NCBI GenBank assembly: GCA_963920685.1 | Contig: OY987332.1 | Coordinates: 41,847,275 to 41,911,274, forward strand | Reading direction: 5' to 3' | Source: Polydrusus tereticollis | Lineage: Eukaryota > Arthropoda > Insecta > Coleoptera > Curculionidae | DNA: 64,000 nucleotides | In this document: piece by piece, positions 33,590 to 45,201 of the stretch | How positions within the stretch are numbered: position 1 is the stretch's first letter | Layout: the number at the start of each line of letters is the position of its first letter | Notes under the pieces: model-generated | Told to the model about the DNA's origin: nothing | Databases searched by the model: none | What the model saw: the letters and a program-made list of their open reading frames with translations, nothing else | Translations under genes and position numbers: made by a program

Positions 33590-34433
33590 TATTAATGTCG
33601 GGAGTAAAGAAGCAGAAAGGTGGCATATCGTGTGCTTACCCCGAACGGCTAAGGAATATCATTTTTTAGATTTCCTAAGGATATCACAGGTATGTACCTA
33701 TATTAAAAACAAATATTGTGCTTTTGGAAACATAACATGTATGTTAATTTATTAGCTATTTACAGCCACGGTGATTGTAAATAAAGTTATTCTAAAAACG
33801 AAATAAGCAGAAACAGAATTCATTATTAACTAATAGGTAATACAAAGATGTTGAATAACTTCTAAAATGTCAATTTTGTAGTAAGACTTGGTTTATGTTA
33901 TATTAGTTACAGTTACCTGCAATTTAGTAGCAAAACTTTTGGCTGGTTTTAAACTAAACCTAGGTTTTAGAAAATAAAATAGTATGTACGTACCCCAGTA
34001 CCTACTTTTTTATTTAAAGCCTTGTATTATATGGCTAACTGTAAATAAAATAAAAGGTTGTTCCCATTTGTACCCAAAATAAGCCACCTGGTAGCTTAGA
34101 ATTGTCTTTCTTTAAACTTTTTAATAAGGGCCAGTGTTATACGAAGCACGAAAGCTAACAAATTAAATACATTCTTTAAAATCTAATTAAGTATGTATTT
34201 TTAGAAGTAAAGCCTGGCTTGTCACTCGTAAGAGAGAAGAATTGCTGTATAAGGATGTCTTGGATATACATATTAACTACAGGGTTTGTGAGAAAAATTT
34301 TAATGAGAAGTGCATGACTAAAGGTGAGACATGTAAGACTTTGATTGCACAAGCTTTGCCCACAATGTTTTCTCAGCACAAAGCTATTGAAGCTATCAGT
34401 GGAACACTCCATCAAGAATTATTGAACTTTCAG
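33590..34433 (+). pseudogene. THAP-like zinc finger pieces
   Basis: Two exon-like pieces. The first, ending at a donor at 33690 (CACAG/GTATGT), has the reading FFRFPKDIT, typical of the THAP middle. The second, 34205-34433, reads KAWLVTRKREELLYKDVLD, then NYRVCEKNFNEKCMT and ALPTMFSQ, the C-terminal half of a THAP finger including its AVPTIF-like motif, and ends at a donor (TTTCAG/GTTAGT). The first Cys pair is degraded and the phases do not agree, so I treat it as decayed. THAP fingers bind DNA in P-element-like transposases and in host factors. Confidence 0.45.
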
Positions 34434-34439
34434 GTTAGT

Positions 34440-35340
34440 TTTTATTTAATCTTTATATCTAGGTATTTACAAATGCATTAGATTGATGAAAAAATTATTG
34501 TCAAGATCCCTTAGTATATAAGACATCGGTCAATTCAGATAAAATAATATTTTAAATTATTACATTTGACTGCAATTTTAAGTTTTTTTTTAACTATATT
34601 CTAGGTTCCTCATCAGTAAAAGCTTTGGCTTGCCTGGAGACAAGTATAGTTTATCCAAGTTAACCATTGCGTGATGTTGCAAGTGAGTATTGTTATATAA
34701 TATAAAATAGTGAATAGGTAACCTTTATTAAACAAGACTTTACCAATACAATACAAAGACAGAGAATTAAATATAAAATTAACAAAGTTTTGGGCTAAAG
34801 TCATAACAATGTCGCTATTTAATCATATTTACCAACATACTAACATACTATTTAATGTCATAGACAGGTTGTTAAAAAAATTTGAAAGACTTGGAAGTAT
34901 TTTTTATTAGGTAGTGGTCTAATAACTTATAGGAATTATTTTTTAGATTCAGTTTGATACGAGAACAAAAGGATCGGAGCAGTACATCATATGCTCTATT
35001 ATCCCTGTCAACAAGTACTCGAACATAAATTCTCTTGAGTTCTGAAATTCCAAGAAAAGAAAAAGTAAGGGAGCAAGTAAATTCACTAAGAATCCTAACA
35101 AAATTATACTTAAAATGAATCTTATTTATGTTAAGTAAAGTACCTGATTATCTGGATATTATTTATTGTAATAACCTTTACTAAAATCTACTTTAACAGA
35201 TTTTGAACAGTGAATGTATAATAAATTATTATTATAATGCACTATGTGTATGTATTTTTTTTAATAAAAATTGCATCTTTAGGATTACAATAAAATAAAA
35301 TATACTTTTTAAGAGTTTTGTGTTATTTCTCTTATAACTT
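34440..35340. other. No gene seen
   Basis: AT-rich; may be intron or flank of the THAP-like pieces. Nothing else supportable. Confidence 0.35.
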
Positions 35341-35344
35341 TATT

Positions 35345-35750
35345 GGACATTGAACTACTAAGATCCAATTTATGAATGTTCGGTTTATGTTAGCCATAAG
35401 ATAAGTTCTAAGGATACCATCGTTGGAACAATTGTTGCCATGGAAGTTATGTGGCTGTTATCACTGTCAGAACATTGTTATAATGGGGCTAATACCCAAA
35501 TTGTCAATGTCCAACTAGTGACAATAGCTCAGAAGTAACTGTAGTAGAGCAAAATACATAGTATGCATATATCTTAGGTATATTAGAAATTCTTTTAACC
35601 CACTGGTCCAAGTTATCAATGTCCTGGTAGTGATACCAGCCACATAACTTCATGATGAGAATTGTTCCAACAATGGTGTTCTTACAAGTTATCTTGTAAT
35701 TAGGGATACACGGGCATTGATAATTTGGACCTTACAAGCGAAATACACCC
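35345..35750. repeat. Fold-back (hairpin) repeat
   Basis: Two imperfect arms of about 130-180 bases. GTTGGAACAATT near 35424 pairs with AATTGTTCCAAC near 35659, and GAAGTTATGTGGCTG near 35446 with CAGCCACATAACTTC near 35637. Similarity continues outward at lower identity. It is probably a hairpin MITE. Confidence 0.75.
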
Positions 35751-36333
35751 TTCATAATTTTTATACTTATGTATCATTTGCTACAATATAAAAATTGTCA
35801 GTAAAGCTTCTGTCTAGAGTGAAACGACGGAGATTTCTATTTAGCACATGCATTTATTATAAATCAGAATTTTAATTAATGCTTCACGTGACAATATCTT
35901 TCTGGTGCACCGCACAATCAAGTTGGGTAGCATAAAATGTTCAATTACAAAATTACCAAAACAGTGTGAATCATTTTTCCCCGTGTACACAGCACAAAAG
36001 AAGAAGAATATGATATTTTTTACTGTGTTTTAAGTTTATCAAGGTCATAGAATTTGGGTACATGAAACTTCAAAGGAACCGAGAATACTTTCGTCTCTGG
36101 TTGTGCTACTTTTTGCTAAAATAGAAATGGGGCAATGGGGGAGGTCGAGACAGTTTAATCTGCTATAATTTATTTTTTTCAAGTTACCCCATTCATATAT
36201 TCTGCTTATTGCACCGCCATATGGCTAGAATATAATTAGAGCAGTTCGTATCATGATATGTTAACAAAATTCAATATGGAAGGTGTGACTTAGTAATTAG
36301 GCAGATTAGATAATTAAATTGATAAAACTCAAA
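35751..36333. other. No gene seen
   Basis: Nothing supportable on either strand. Confidence 0.4.
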
Positions 36334-36483
36334 TACAGGCTTATTCACGTTATTCGACACGACATATTATAGCTTAATTATTTGTTTCAGATAAACAAAA
36401 AATTTTCGGGGCGGATAGGGGCCTATATTGAGGGTACATTTTTAAATTACTTTCATAACGTACATGTTGTTTTAAAAACATAC

Positions 36484-37890
36484 TTCTTCTTCTTATAGTG
36501 CATCTCCTATCGGAGGTTTGCTATCATCACAGCTATCCGGACCTTATTGACTGCAGCTCGGAAGAGCTCAACATTGCTACAGTTAAACCAGTCCCTTAGG
36601 TTTTTAAGCCAAGACACACGGCGTCTTCAAATATTCCTTCTTCCACCAATCTTCCCCTGAACTATCAGCTGGAGAAGTGTGTATTTGGGTCCTCTCAGTA
36701 TTTGACCTAGATATTGAAGCTTTCTCTCTTTTATGGTGTTAATGACTTCACATTCTTTATTCATCCGATTTAGAACTTCCACATTAGAGATCTTATCTGT
36801 CCAGGGGATACGCCACATTCTACGGTAGCACCACATTTCAAAGGCTTGTAGTTTGTCCATGTGATTCTTCTTAAGAGTCCATGCCTCCGCTCCATACAAA
36901 AGCACAGAAAACACGTAACATCGCAGCATTCTTACCCTAAGTCCAATCTTGATATCTCGACTGGTGAACAACTTTTTCATTTTCGTAAATGTTGATCTGG
37001 CTGTCTCTATTCTCGCTCTTATCTCTCTTGTTTGGTCACCCGATTGTTCTATCCAGGCTCCCAGATATTTATATGACTGCACATTCTCTATTGAGGTGTT
37101 TGCTACTGCCACGTTTATATGGTTGTGATTTTGGGGAAACTTTGTAACTACCATTAACTTGGTTTTCTTAAAATGTATCTTTAGACCGTATTTGTTACAT
37201 CGATCATTTAATTTCTCTAGAAGATGTTGTGTGTCCCTTTGATTGCTCGTTAACAAGACGGTGTCATCAGCATATCTCATATTATTTATCACTTCTCCAT
37301 TAATAACTATCCCTACCGATTCTTCTTCCAAGGTTTTTTTAAATATGGCTTCGCTATACAGGTTGAATAGTAGTGGCGATAGGATGCATCCTTGTCTTAC
37401 ACCACGACGGATTTCCATTTCCTCTGTCGGCTGGGTTTCTACCTTTGTATTTGCTCTTTGGCCCCAGTATAGATTAGTAATTATTCTCACATCGTCCAAG
37501 TCAATGTTTTTACTGACGAGTAGCTGATGTAACTTGTCATGTTTTACTTTGTCAAAAGCTTTCTCAAAGTCGATGTAACATGCAAACACATCTTGGTTCA
37601 TATCAAGACAGCGCTGGAAAATAACGTTTATCACAAAGAGCGCCTCTCTTGTTCCAAGTCCTTCACGGAATCCAAACTGCGTGTTGCTCATGTCCTCCTC
37701 AAGTTTTCTGTATATTCTTTTATGGATGATCTTTAAAAACAGCTTTAAGGTGTGACTCATGAGTGCAATGGTCCGGTAGTCTGAGCATTCTCTTGGGTTT
37801 GGTTTCGTAGGTATAAGCACAAAAGTAGATGTCAGCCATTGCTTAGGGATTTCTCCCCCATCATAAATGTTGTTCAAAAACATACAAAGT
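36484..37890 (-). pseudogene. Non-LTR reverse transcriptase (RTE/CFDP2-like), 5' truncated
   Basis: A 418-residue open frame (37883-36627) starting inside the polymerase. Blocks in order: SDYRTIALMSHTLKLFLKII, TQFGFREGLGTREALF, CYIDFEKAFDKVKHDKLHQL, RRGVRQGCILSPLLFNLYSE, NNMRYADDTVLLTSN (active site), then VFSVLLYGAEAWTLKKNHMD and the YRRMWRIPW motif. After a stop at 36627 the C-terminus continues RVSWLKNLRDWFNCSNVEL to the end. The 3' edge carries an AAG-repeat tail (AAGAAGAAG on the minus strand), usual for this class. It is a young insertion: one stop in over 1.3 kb. No endonuclease domain remains. Confidence 0.85.
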
Positions 37891-38682
37891 TCTCTTTTTT
37901 TTTTTTTTTTTTTTAATTGAATGCCCTGTATATTATTTTATTTTCGGTTTCAGCGATCAAAATATAAATGAGTTTCATCGGGGTTTAGTGTAGTTGAGAT
38001 TTCGAAATATTTCGCATTTTGTGAAAATGTAGTAACAATTTTAATGATTCATTTCTCAATATGTAATTGTATTTCATTTTTCTAAACGAAATTAACACGG
38101 GAGTCTACTTACTGATTATGTTTTATGCTGCACTTATTAAAGATTAACTAACTTATCCGTGTAACGTGTTCAAAAAGTACGACAAAATTATTACAAATTT
38201 GAAATGATAATAACTTGTCTAATTTAAACGTAACAACCTGTATTTCATGTCAGCAATAAATGTAAAATTTAATTGTCTATCGAAAAGTATTATGCTTTCC
38301 CTAGCTAATTCCTCACGTTTTCATAAAAAATACAAATATTCATAATACAGGCTGATTTTAACCAATTTAATAATAATCAAGTCACCTATGGCATTTTGAC
38401 AAGTCACATAATTATAATTTGTGTCTGTCAGATATTTCTCGTTCGTTGCAAATCGTCATTCAGTTATAGTACTGGTAGTTTCTGTTGTTTTCCTTTTTCT
38501 ATGATGATTTATCCAAAACAAGAACGAATTAATATAATTTATATTCTTGGAGCATGTCTGCAAAACTACTTACTGGCTTCACGAGTTTACGCTCCAAGAT
38601 TTTCTAACAGAAATCATCCAAACATTTTCGAAAGATTCTTGACTCAATTTAGACAAACTGGCAGCGTTCACTATAATAAAGC

Positions 38683-39060
38683 CACGTACTGGTGGGCTGC
38701 AGTGGCTCGTCGTGTATTTCTACCATGCACGGCTCTGGGTGGTATCAAGCGGGCAACCTCAGTTGAGCACTTGCCATGAAAGTATTTGTTGTAAAATAGA
38801 CTCAAGTCGCCAACCCGCCTTCGATATTCAAGGCTTTCCAGGTTGTTTGTCAGACTATGGTAACCGATCAAGCGAATGACTCTTCTTTGAATGGAATCTA
38901 GCAATCTCAGGGTATGTTTAGGGTCAGAGTCCAAATATGCGAGCAGTACTCCAGCGATGGTCGAATTTGGGCTTTATAGAGCATCAAAAGTTGCTGGGGT
39001 GTATTATAGAGGTTCTTAGTTCGGAAAAGTACTCCAAGCTTCTGTGAGGCTGCGTTAGCA
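38683..39060 (-). pseudogene. LINE C-terminal fragment (jockey-like)
   Basis: Minus strand reads VLFRTKNLYNTPQQLLMLYK and AQIRPSLEYCSHIW, then LDSIQRRVIRLIGYHSL, NNLESLEYRRRVGDLSLFY and HGRNTRRATAAHQY. This is the region after the reverse transcriptase in jockey-type elements. It is inserted in the mariner gene and lacks both ends. Confidence 0.75.
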
Positions 39061-39239
39061 ATGGCCACTATAAGGAAACCTGTGATTAAAAACGAAGAAA
39101 CTGAATTTCCTGTAATTAGGTGTGTAATCGAAAATCCCCATATAGGTCAAAGCCAATTTACGCAAAATATCAACATTAGCCAATCAAGTGGCTCAAGGAT
39201 TCTTCAGAAACATAGTTACCATCCCTCTAAAGTTCAGCA

Positions 39240-40011
39240 TAACTTCGGCCCCAGATCACCGAAACCCCCTTATCAGACAAGCTTCCAATTATGACATCGA
39301 TGCCCCTTATCGTCACAAACGACCCCGTCACCAGCATCTCTACGTGCGCCAAGCAGCACACCACCCCCCTCCAAAGTCCCCCCCCCCCGATACATCTCAC
39401 AAAACCCATAAATAAACCCCTCCCTCAGACTCTAGAGGAAAAGTGCCTTCAGTACTTTTTGGTGAGACCCTGCGGAACTGGACCGCAGGGGGGCGTGGAA
39501 TTGCAATTTTATAATAAAATGCATATTTTTCCCAAATTATTACTTTATGACCATATTTTTATGTTTTCGGCGTTATCAAAAAATTAAAAACGCCCGGTCA
39601 TGAAAACTCGCCGACTCATAGGTTTAATGTCCAGTCCGGCACTTGTTTCAGGGATTTCCCAATTTGAAAATAATTATATAATAATTAGTATTTAGATTTT
39701 GGTTATACAAAAGGTATTTATTGGGGGTTTCCGGGGTTTGCAGGTATATTGTTAGGAGTTATTTATTGACATATAGTAGTGCCTTTTTATTACCTGCTTA
39801 ACAAACTGTATTTACATTGGGTTGTAATACGTACTTCTGTTTTAGTTTGTCGAAAGATTTTGGTGCGAAACTAGTGATTTCAAATTTGTGTTCAAAATGT
39901 CTAAAGTGGCGAAAACGTCTTCGTAGATTAAAAATTTCCCAGAGTTAGAGTTTAGTGGAGAAAAAGTCTTCTGTAAAGCTTTTGCAAAAATTATTGTTTG
40001 TAAAAAGAAGT
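39240..40011 (+). mobile_element. hAT 5' fragment with a C-rich leader
   Basis: Bases 39500-40011 match the leader and BED exon of the hAT at 16127 closely (shared GTCCAGTCCGGCACTTGTTTC-type stretches, ATG at 39897). The preceding 260 bases are C-rich, with a run of ten C near 39380, and have no partner at the other copy. AGTTC occurs at both edges and may be a target duplication. Confidence 0.6.
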
Positions 40012-41426
40012 TCTGAAAACGACTTTGAAAAACGAGTGGAATTTCGTATGTGGGTCCTAGACAAAACGGCAGAAAATGCAAACTTTTTAATTTTGTTTTA
40101 TTTAGTAACGATTGCACGCATCAATTTAGAATAGTTGATAATTAACATACATGGTCAGTGATTGTTTGGGGCGGAATAATTGGTCGATATTCAATCGGTT
40201 CTTACTTTCTCGAAAGCCACTTAAATGGAGTAATGTTTTTAGATTTTTTTGATAAATTAATTGCCAGTATTTTTACAAGCCATTCTCATAGCCATAAGAG
40301 AAGCGATGAGGCTCCTAATGAATAGGGCGCCCGCACATTTCTATTGTAGGGTCTGTGAATTTTTAAACGTGCCGTTTCAGAATCGATAGATTGGAAAAAA
40401 TGGACCTCAGAATTGGCCACCAAGATCACCCGACTTGACTCCACCCGATTTTTTGTGAGGATATATAAAAGGAATCGTTTATAACACAGCTTCAAGAACA
40501 CTAGATAATATGAAAGCGTGCATTAGAGAAGCTTTTCGAAACATTAGCCCAGCAAAGTTGTCAAATATTGTCGAAGGTTTTAAAAAGAGAAGACGTTTGT
40601 GTTTAGAATCGGATGCTCGCCATTTTAAACACTTGTTATAAGCAATTGTTTGTTGCATGTCCACCATTCCTTCCTTTCGCTACCTTTAACCACCAATTAA
40701 ATTTTACAACTATTGCAGACATAAAATACAGGATGTTACACTTAAATTAAACAAGTTATTATCATTTAAAATTTGTAATAATTTTGTCATACTTTTTGGA
40801 GACCTCGTGTAAGTTAGTGAAGTTTTCATAAGTGCAGCATAAAATCAAATCAGTTAGTAGACGTCAGTGTGAATTTGGTGCGAAAAAAGAAATTGTTAAA
40901 TTGTTACTACATGTTCACAAAATACAAAATATTTTAAAAACGGTAGAGTTAACTACAATAAACCCCGATAAAACTAATTTTTATTTTGATCCTGGAAATG
41001 GAAAGCAAAATAATATACAAAGCATTCCATTTAGAAAAACACAACTTTGATGCGTTTCGTGTTTTTGGGACAACCTGTACGTTATAAAAATAATTTAAAA
41101 AATGTACCCTTAACAGGCCCCGAAAAATTTTTTTTTTATCCAAAACAAATAATTTAGCTATAGTGTCGAATAACGTGAATAACCCTGTAGGTATATATAA
41201 AATATTATATTATGATTTTCTTACCATAAGATAAGATAGCCTTGCAAAATATTTACTTTTTTATCCTAATACACATTTATTTGCACTATAAGGCATTAAT
41301 ACAAGCTTAGTACAAATTACGGGTACGGCTAATTTGTTTTTAAATAGATATACAGGGGGTCCATTTAGTGTGCCGGTGGACGATATCTCGTTAACGGTCG
41401 ACTTAAGGAAAAAAACTATTATACAA

Positions 41427-41637
41427 CTATATGCTTAAGAATTGGGGTTCTTTACCAGCACCACGAGATGGAGCCATCTGGCTTCATTCTCCGCCTCATC
41501 CCGTTTTTTCTGTTTTAAAACAGACACCTATGCTTTTTCCTTTTGTCAGAACCTATAGTCTCACTGACGAGCTGTAATACAGCGAAACGCGTCTGAGGAT
41601 GGTTCTGGCAGAAGGAAAAAGTAAACCCTTGATTTTT
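41427..41637 (+). mobile_element. 211-bp retrozyme-like insertion
   Basis: Bounded exactly: ATTATACAA occurs at 41418-41426 and 41638-41646, and the partner arm at 47007-47129 shows the uninterrupted site. No coding frame, no tRNA-like B box and no poly-A tail. The right half folds into a hammerhead ribozyme. Non-coding, ribozyme-bearing insertions of this size fit the animal retrozymes or Penelope-derived repeats. Confidence 0.75.
41533..41621 (+). ncRNA. Type I hammerhead ribozyme
   Basis: Core CTGACGA (41564-41570), stem II GCTGT-AAT-ACAGC (41571-41583), GAAA (41584-41587), then ACGCGT with a 2-bp stem III and the cleavage triplet GTC (41591-41593). Stem I closes with CTCA/TGAG next to the core, an internal loop, CAGAACC/GGTTCTG, and an outer CTTTTTCCTTTT/AGAAGGAAAAAG. 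All conserved core bases are present. Predicted cleavage is after 41593. The very short stem III is known from Penelope-type and retrozyme hammerheads, which often work as dimers. Confidence 0.85.
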
Positions 41638-42079
41638 ATTATACAAAAGTTGTACAGGTTAACGCCGCGCACCTTCTAAAAATAATTTTAAATATACAGG
41701 TTGGCTCGAAAATGCAAGGTGGGCAAAACATATCTTTTTTTAAATGGAACAGCATATATTTTTTTTATTAGTTGAAGCCTTTAATAGTCCTCTATTCTAC
41801 TTTAATTACTACTTGATCATAAAATGCGAAGTTATTAGGATATGCATTTTTCAATGGATTTTTAACTAAAAACGATTTTACATAAAAATCGTTGGATTTT
41901 AACTATCTTTACAGTTTTTTTACTAAAATTTAAAAGAAAAGTTATAACATGTGAAATCACCTAATTGTTATTATTGGTATAAGTACTTCAGAGTGTTCAA
42001 CATTTTGGTCCGAACTTAATGAATTTAAAACCAAGTTCTCGTTTTTTTTAAATGAGACACCCTGTGTATAAACTCACGT

Positions 42080-42640
42080 TTGTAACAATGAGCTACACAA
42101 AACTTTAACCTGTGTCTTCAGAAGTCGACTGGTTCAAATTTGTTTTAAATTGGAAAATAAAATCCTTTTTCAATTTTGCTGCATTATTTCTTTATTAAAC
42201 GGCTAATAACACTCCTCCTCTGCTAACCCTAGCACGGACTACAACATATAACAACTGTCACAGTGATGGCTTTGTCCACTCGCTTAGCGGTGACTTAACT
42301 TTCTCTACTTTCACATAACACTTTACTACTTTCAATTAATTTTATCAACTTTTAACGTGCCAGCTTTATCTACACACGGAGCGGCGATTCACTCTCTTTA
42401 GATTCTCGCAAGACACTAATGTATTTACAAACAATATAATATAATATAGCCCTATCCAAACACCTTAACCAATCAGATCTTAACACGTGGAATCCAAGAT
42501 GGCAACGTCTATCAGGCTACTGTCGATCGGCCAATCAGAACCTTTGGTTGTTACTAAGCACGTGGCTTGTGTCGTACTTAGAATTAAGTTTTAGAGATAA
42601 TCATAAAATAGCAGACAGTTTTTTTTTACATTACGATTTA
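42080..42640. other. No gene; unassigned repeat-like sequence
   Basis: GC-richer than its neighbours, with CACGTGG twice (near 42486 and 42560) and CCAATCAGA twice. It could be a solo LTR or another insertion in the mariner, but no terminal duplication was fixed. Confidence 0.3.
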
Positions 42641-43001
42641 ACTTATCACATTGACGACCACCGTCCAGTATACTGGACATGTCGTTCTTTCCGTGGGGAC
42701 CGCGTCCAGTATACTGGACACATAATATAATGCATTTAAATTAGTCTAAAATTTCGCGCGGTCCCTCAGGCTCGACTGATTTATTTCGTTGGTTCCCAAT
42801 ATAAGAAAAAATGCAAAATCTGCATATAAGCGTCAGTGTAAACTGGGCTTTTAACGTATTTATTGCAGGTGGGCGAGAAACCCGTTTATGCATTGTTTCT
42901 GTCATTCAATATATTATACAAGTGCTTTGTGGCAGGAGAGCATTTTAGAAATAATGGGAAATAGTGAATAGTGACATTTAAAGTAGATAACCGTAGTAAT
43001 T

Positions 43002-45201
43002 ATGGACAATGGCGGCGAACCAGTGGCGGGGTAAGATATAAATTTGTTTATGGTTTTTGTGAATTAATTAAGTTTTACTTATTTTGTACTAATGTGAGTA
43101 GTCTGATTTGATTTTTGTTCTATTCAAAATGTTTTTTAACCCAAGTTTGTTATTTGTGAGTAGTTCCTCCACTTTACTGGACGTTGGTCTGACGAAATTT
43201 AAAAATTTTATAAATTTCTTTTCAGATGCCGACGTCCAGTTGGACGGCATTTTGAAAAATTTTAAGTGCAAGAAAAATTATCTAAATTAGCCTAACAACC
43301 CCTAAAAAGTATTTTTTTGTTATTTTCCACCACTTTTGATGATTGTTTAGAAAGTTCCGTATTTTGACTGTTTTTTTTTTTACAGAACAAGTACACCCAA
43401 TACCAGAAAACGAAAGGCTCTTGATTATAAGAATAAGAAGCCACTTACACAAGCCGAGTTAGAGGCAGCATTTGATAGTTTTTCCGAAAGTGACGGTGAG
43501 CCATTTTCTAGTGATGATAGCTTGAGAGATAAAACGTTTAACCCCGACAAGAATGGTGATGGAGAATCTTCTGACAGTTCTCTGGCAGTTCTGGATATCA
43601 ATGATGATGACTTGAATAATCTGTCTGATGAAAATAGCAATAATGGCGACCAATCCCCAGCAAGGTTTCGATCCCCATCCAGGTCTTCAGCCAGATCTCC
43701 AGATACCAATGACGCTGATGAGTGGACAGACGTGGATGACAACCCGCCAAATATCCTTTTTTCTGGAAACCCAAAAATCAATATTCAAGTGAGTGATACT
43801 GATAAACCTTACGATTATTTTAAAAGGTTTTTTACTGACGAAATAATGGAAGTTGTTGTTCGAGAAACTAACAGACGGGGCCAAATAATGTCTGACAGTA
43901 ACAAAACAAGAAGTAAAAGGTTAAAAAAGTGGGTAGATATTACTGTTGTCGAATTGGAAAAGTTCCTAGCCCTGTGTAGTTTATCTGGTACAGTACGGTT
44001 CCCAATTTTGAGTCGCCAATGGTCAAAGGATCCACTCTACTTTCATCCGATCTTTGGTAAAACAATGCCTCGCAATCGTTTTACCACAATTCTGAAAAAT
44101 TTGCGGTTTGTTGATCATGAAACGGTCGATAAGTCCGAGCGATTGCATAAAATCAAACCAATCATAGATATTGTTTTACACAATCTAAAGACCATACTAT
44201 CTCCAGAAAAACAGTTGTCAATCGATGAATCGATGTTACATTGGAGAGGCAGGCTAAAATTTAAACAATATATAAGCAATAAACGACATAAATATGGCAT
44301 TAAGTTTTATGTACTGACGACCTCTGATGGATATATTCTCAACTTTATTATCTATACTGGCAAAGGCACTCTGAACGGGGAAAATGAAAAAGGTCATGCT
44401 TTCTCTGTCGTAAACCAACTTATGGCTGACTATTTGGATAAAGGGCATGAGCTCTATATAGACAATTTTTATAATAGTGTGGCTTTGGCTGAGTACTTGA
44501 TAAAGAAAAATACTTACATTATAGGTACACTAAGAGAAAATAGAAAGGGAAATCCTAAAGAACTTTTGAAGAAAAAATTAAAAAAGGGAGAAGCTGCTTT
44601 CAAACGCAAAGGTCCAGTTTTGGTGGTAAACTGGAAAGATAAGCGCAATGTGCGTATGATAAGTACTAAACATAGACATGTTATGGTCGAAAATACAAAC
44701 AAACGTGGCAATAAAAAAATTAAACCGCAATGCGTATTAGACTATAACAGATATATGTCAGGCATTGATAAATCTGACCAAATGATGTCGTATTATTCGA
44801 CGCCCAGAAAAACTATTCGCTGGTACAGAAAAATTTTCTTCCACTTATTTGATATGTGCCTGTGGAATAGTTGTTACGCGTATAAAAAAATAAAAAAATT
44901 GCCAAAGGTAAGATTGTTAAAATTTAGAGAAGAGGTATTGAGAGACATGTTAAAAATCTCACCTTGGGCAGATATTGATGAAAATACAGAAAATAAAACT
45001 TTTCATTACTTACAACCCAATGCATCCACCGAAAATGATAAGTCAGCGATGAAAAGGTGCCGCCAATGCACTAAAGAAAAAAAACAACGTAAAACCCGCT
45101 ACTTTTGCCCAATTTGCACAGAAAACCCAGGATTATGTGTTTATCCGTATTTTAAAATCTGGCATGAAACCTTGAATAAAACTCAAAATGTAGAAATGTA
45201 A
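43002..45201 (+). CDS. piggyBac transposase, intact, two exons
   Basis: Exon 1 is 43002-43030 (MDNGGEPVA plus two bases), the intron 43031-43385 (GTAAGA...TTTTACAG), exon 2 43386-45201; together 614 residues without a lesion. Residues 10-130 are acidic and Ser-rich and probably disordered. The DDE_Tnp_1_7 domain covers roughly 135-510: LSIDESMLHW (Asp290), ELYIDNFYNSVALAEYL (Asp369) and MSGIDKSDQMM (Asp471, Asp474), matching the four acids of piggyBac. The C-terminus has a cross-braced Cys finger (CRQCTKEKK...YFCPICTENPGLCV) that binds the subterminal palindromes in characterised relatives. It should act in the nucleus, excising at TTAA-type sites. The small first exon was chosen because upstream codons of exon 2 (TSTPNTRKRKALDYKNK) are open and basic, as expected for coding sequence. 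Confidence 0.9.
43172..43378 (+). repeat. Copy of the piggyBac 3' end inside its own intron
   Basis: About 200 bases match 45312-45508 in direct orientation, including ACTGGACGTTGGT, CCGACGTCCAGTT and GGACGGCATTTTG, ending TTTTGACTG in both. The final tip (TCGGTCGTCAATGTG) is missing in the intron copy. Confidence 0.85.

Larger units (their letters stand above)
38501..40641 (+). pseudogene. Mariner transposase, split by two insertions
   Basis: The N-terminus (38501-38690) reads YPKQERINIIYILGACLQNY and FERFLTQFRQTGSVHYNK, a DUF4817-type HTH. The frame resumes at about 39061 with RKPVIKNEETEFPVI and ENPHIGQSQFTQNINISQSS, and again at about 40012 with NDFEKRVEFRMWVLD. The DDE part is degraded (MNRAPAHFYCRV, then PRSPDLTPPDF with the third Asp) and the gene ends NIVEGFKKRRRLCLESDARH, followed by FKHLL. 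The insertions are the LINE piece at 38683-39060 and the hAT piece at 39240-40011. Confidence 0.8.
36461..41079 (+). mobile_element. Mariner element (nest 2)
   Basis: Right end read inverted is TACAGGTTGTCCCAAAAAC; left end is TACATGTTGTTTTAAAAAC, partly mutated. A LINE at about 36484-37890 sits inside the left inverted repeat, which resumes at 37912 (ATTGAATGCCCTGTATATT). A LINE fragment and a hAT fragment split the transposase gene. Confidence 0.75.
36334..41189. mobile_element. Outer palindrome holding a mariner (nest 2)
   Basis: Arms 36334-36460 and 41080-41189 are mutually inverted; the left tip is TACAGGCTTATTCACG and the right tip, read inverted, TACAGGGTTATTCACG. The arms share TTATTCACGTTATTCGACAC and GGGTACATTTTT. 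They meet around a TA where the mariner lies. Confidence 0.8.

Noticed and set aside
34613..34804. Small membrane-like protein on the minus strand
   Set aside because: Hydrophobic only because the DNA is T-rich; no start context, homology or splice signals.
37243..37736. Plus-strand frames inside the RTE-like LINE
   Set aside because: Antisense shadows of a clear reverse transcriptase.
43192..43222. CTGACGA in the piggyBac intron
   Set aside because: The following bases do not supply GAAA plus stem III; it is part of the copied 3' end.
43425..43781. Open frame antisense to the piggyBac gene
   Set aside because: Shadow of the Ser/Asp-rich coding region; no independent support.
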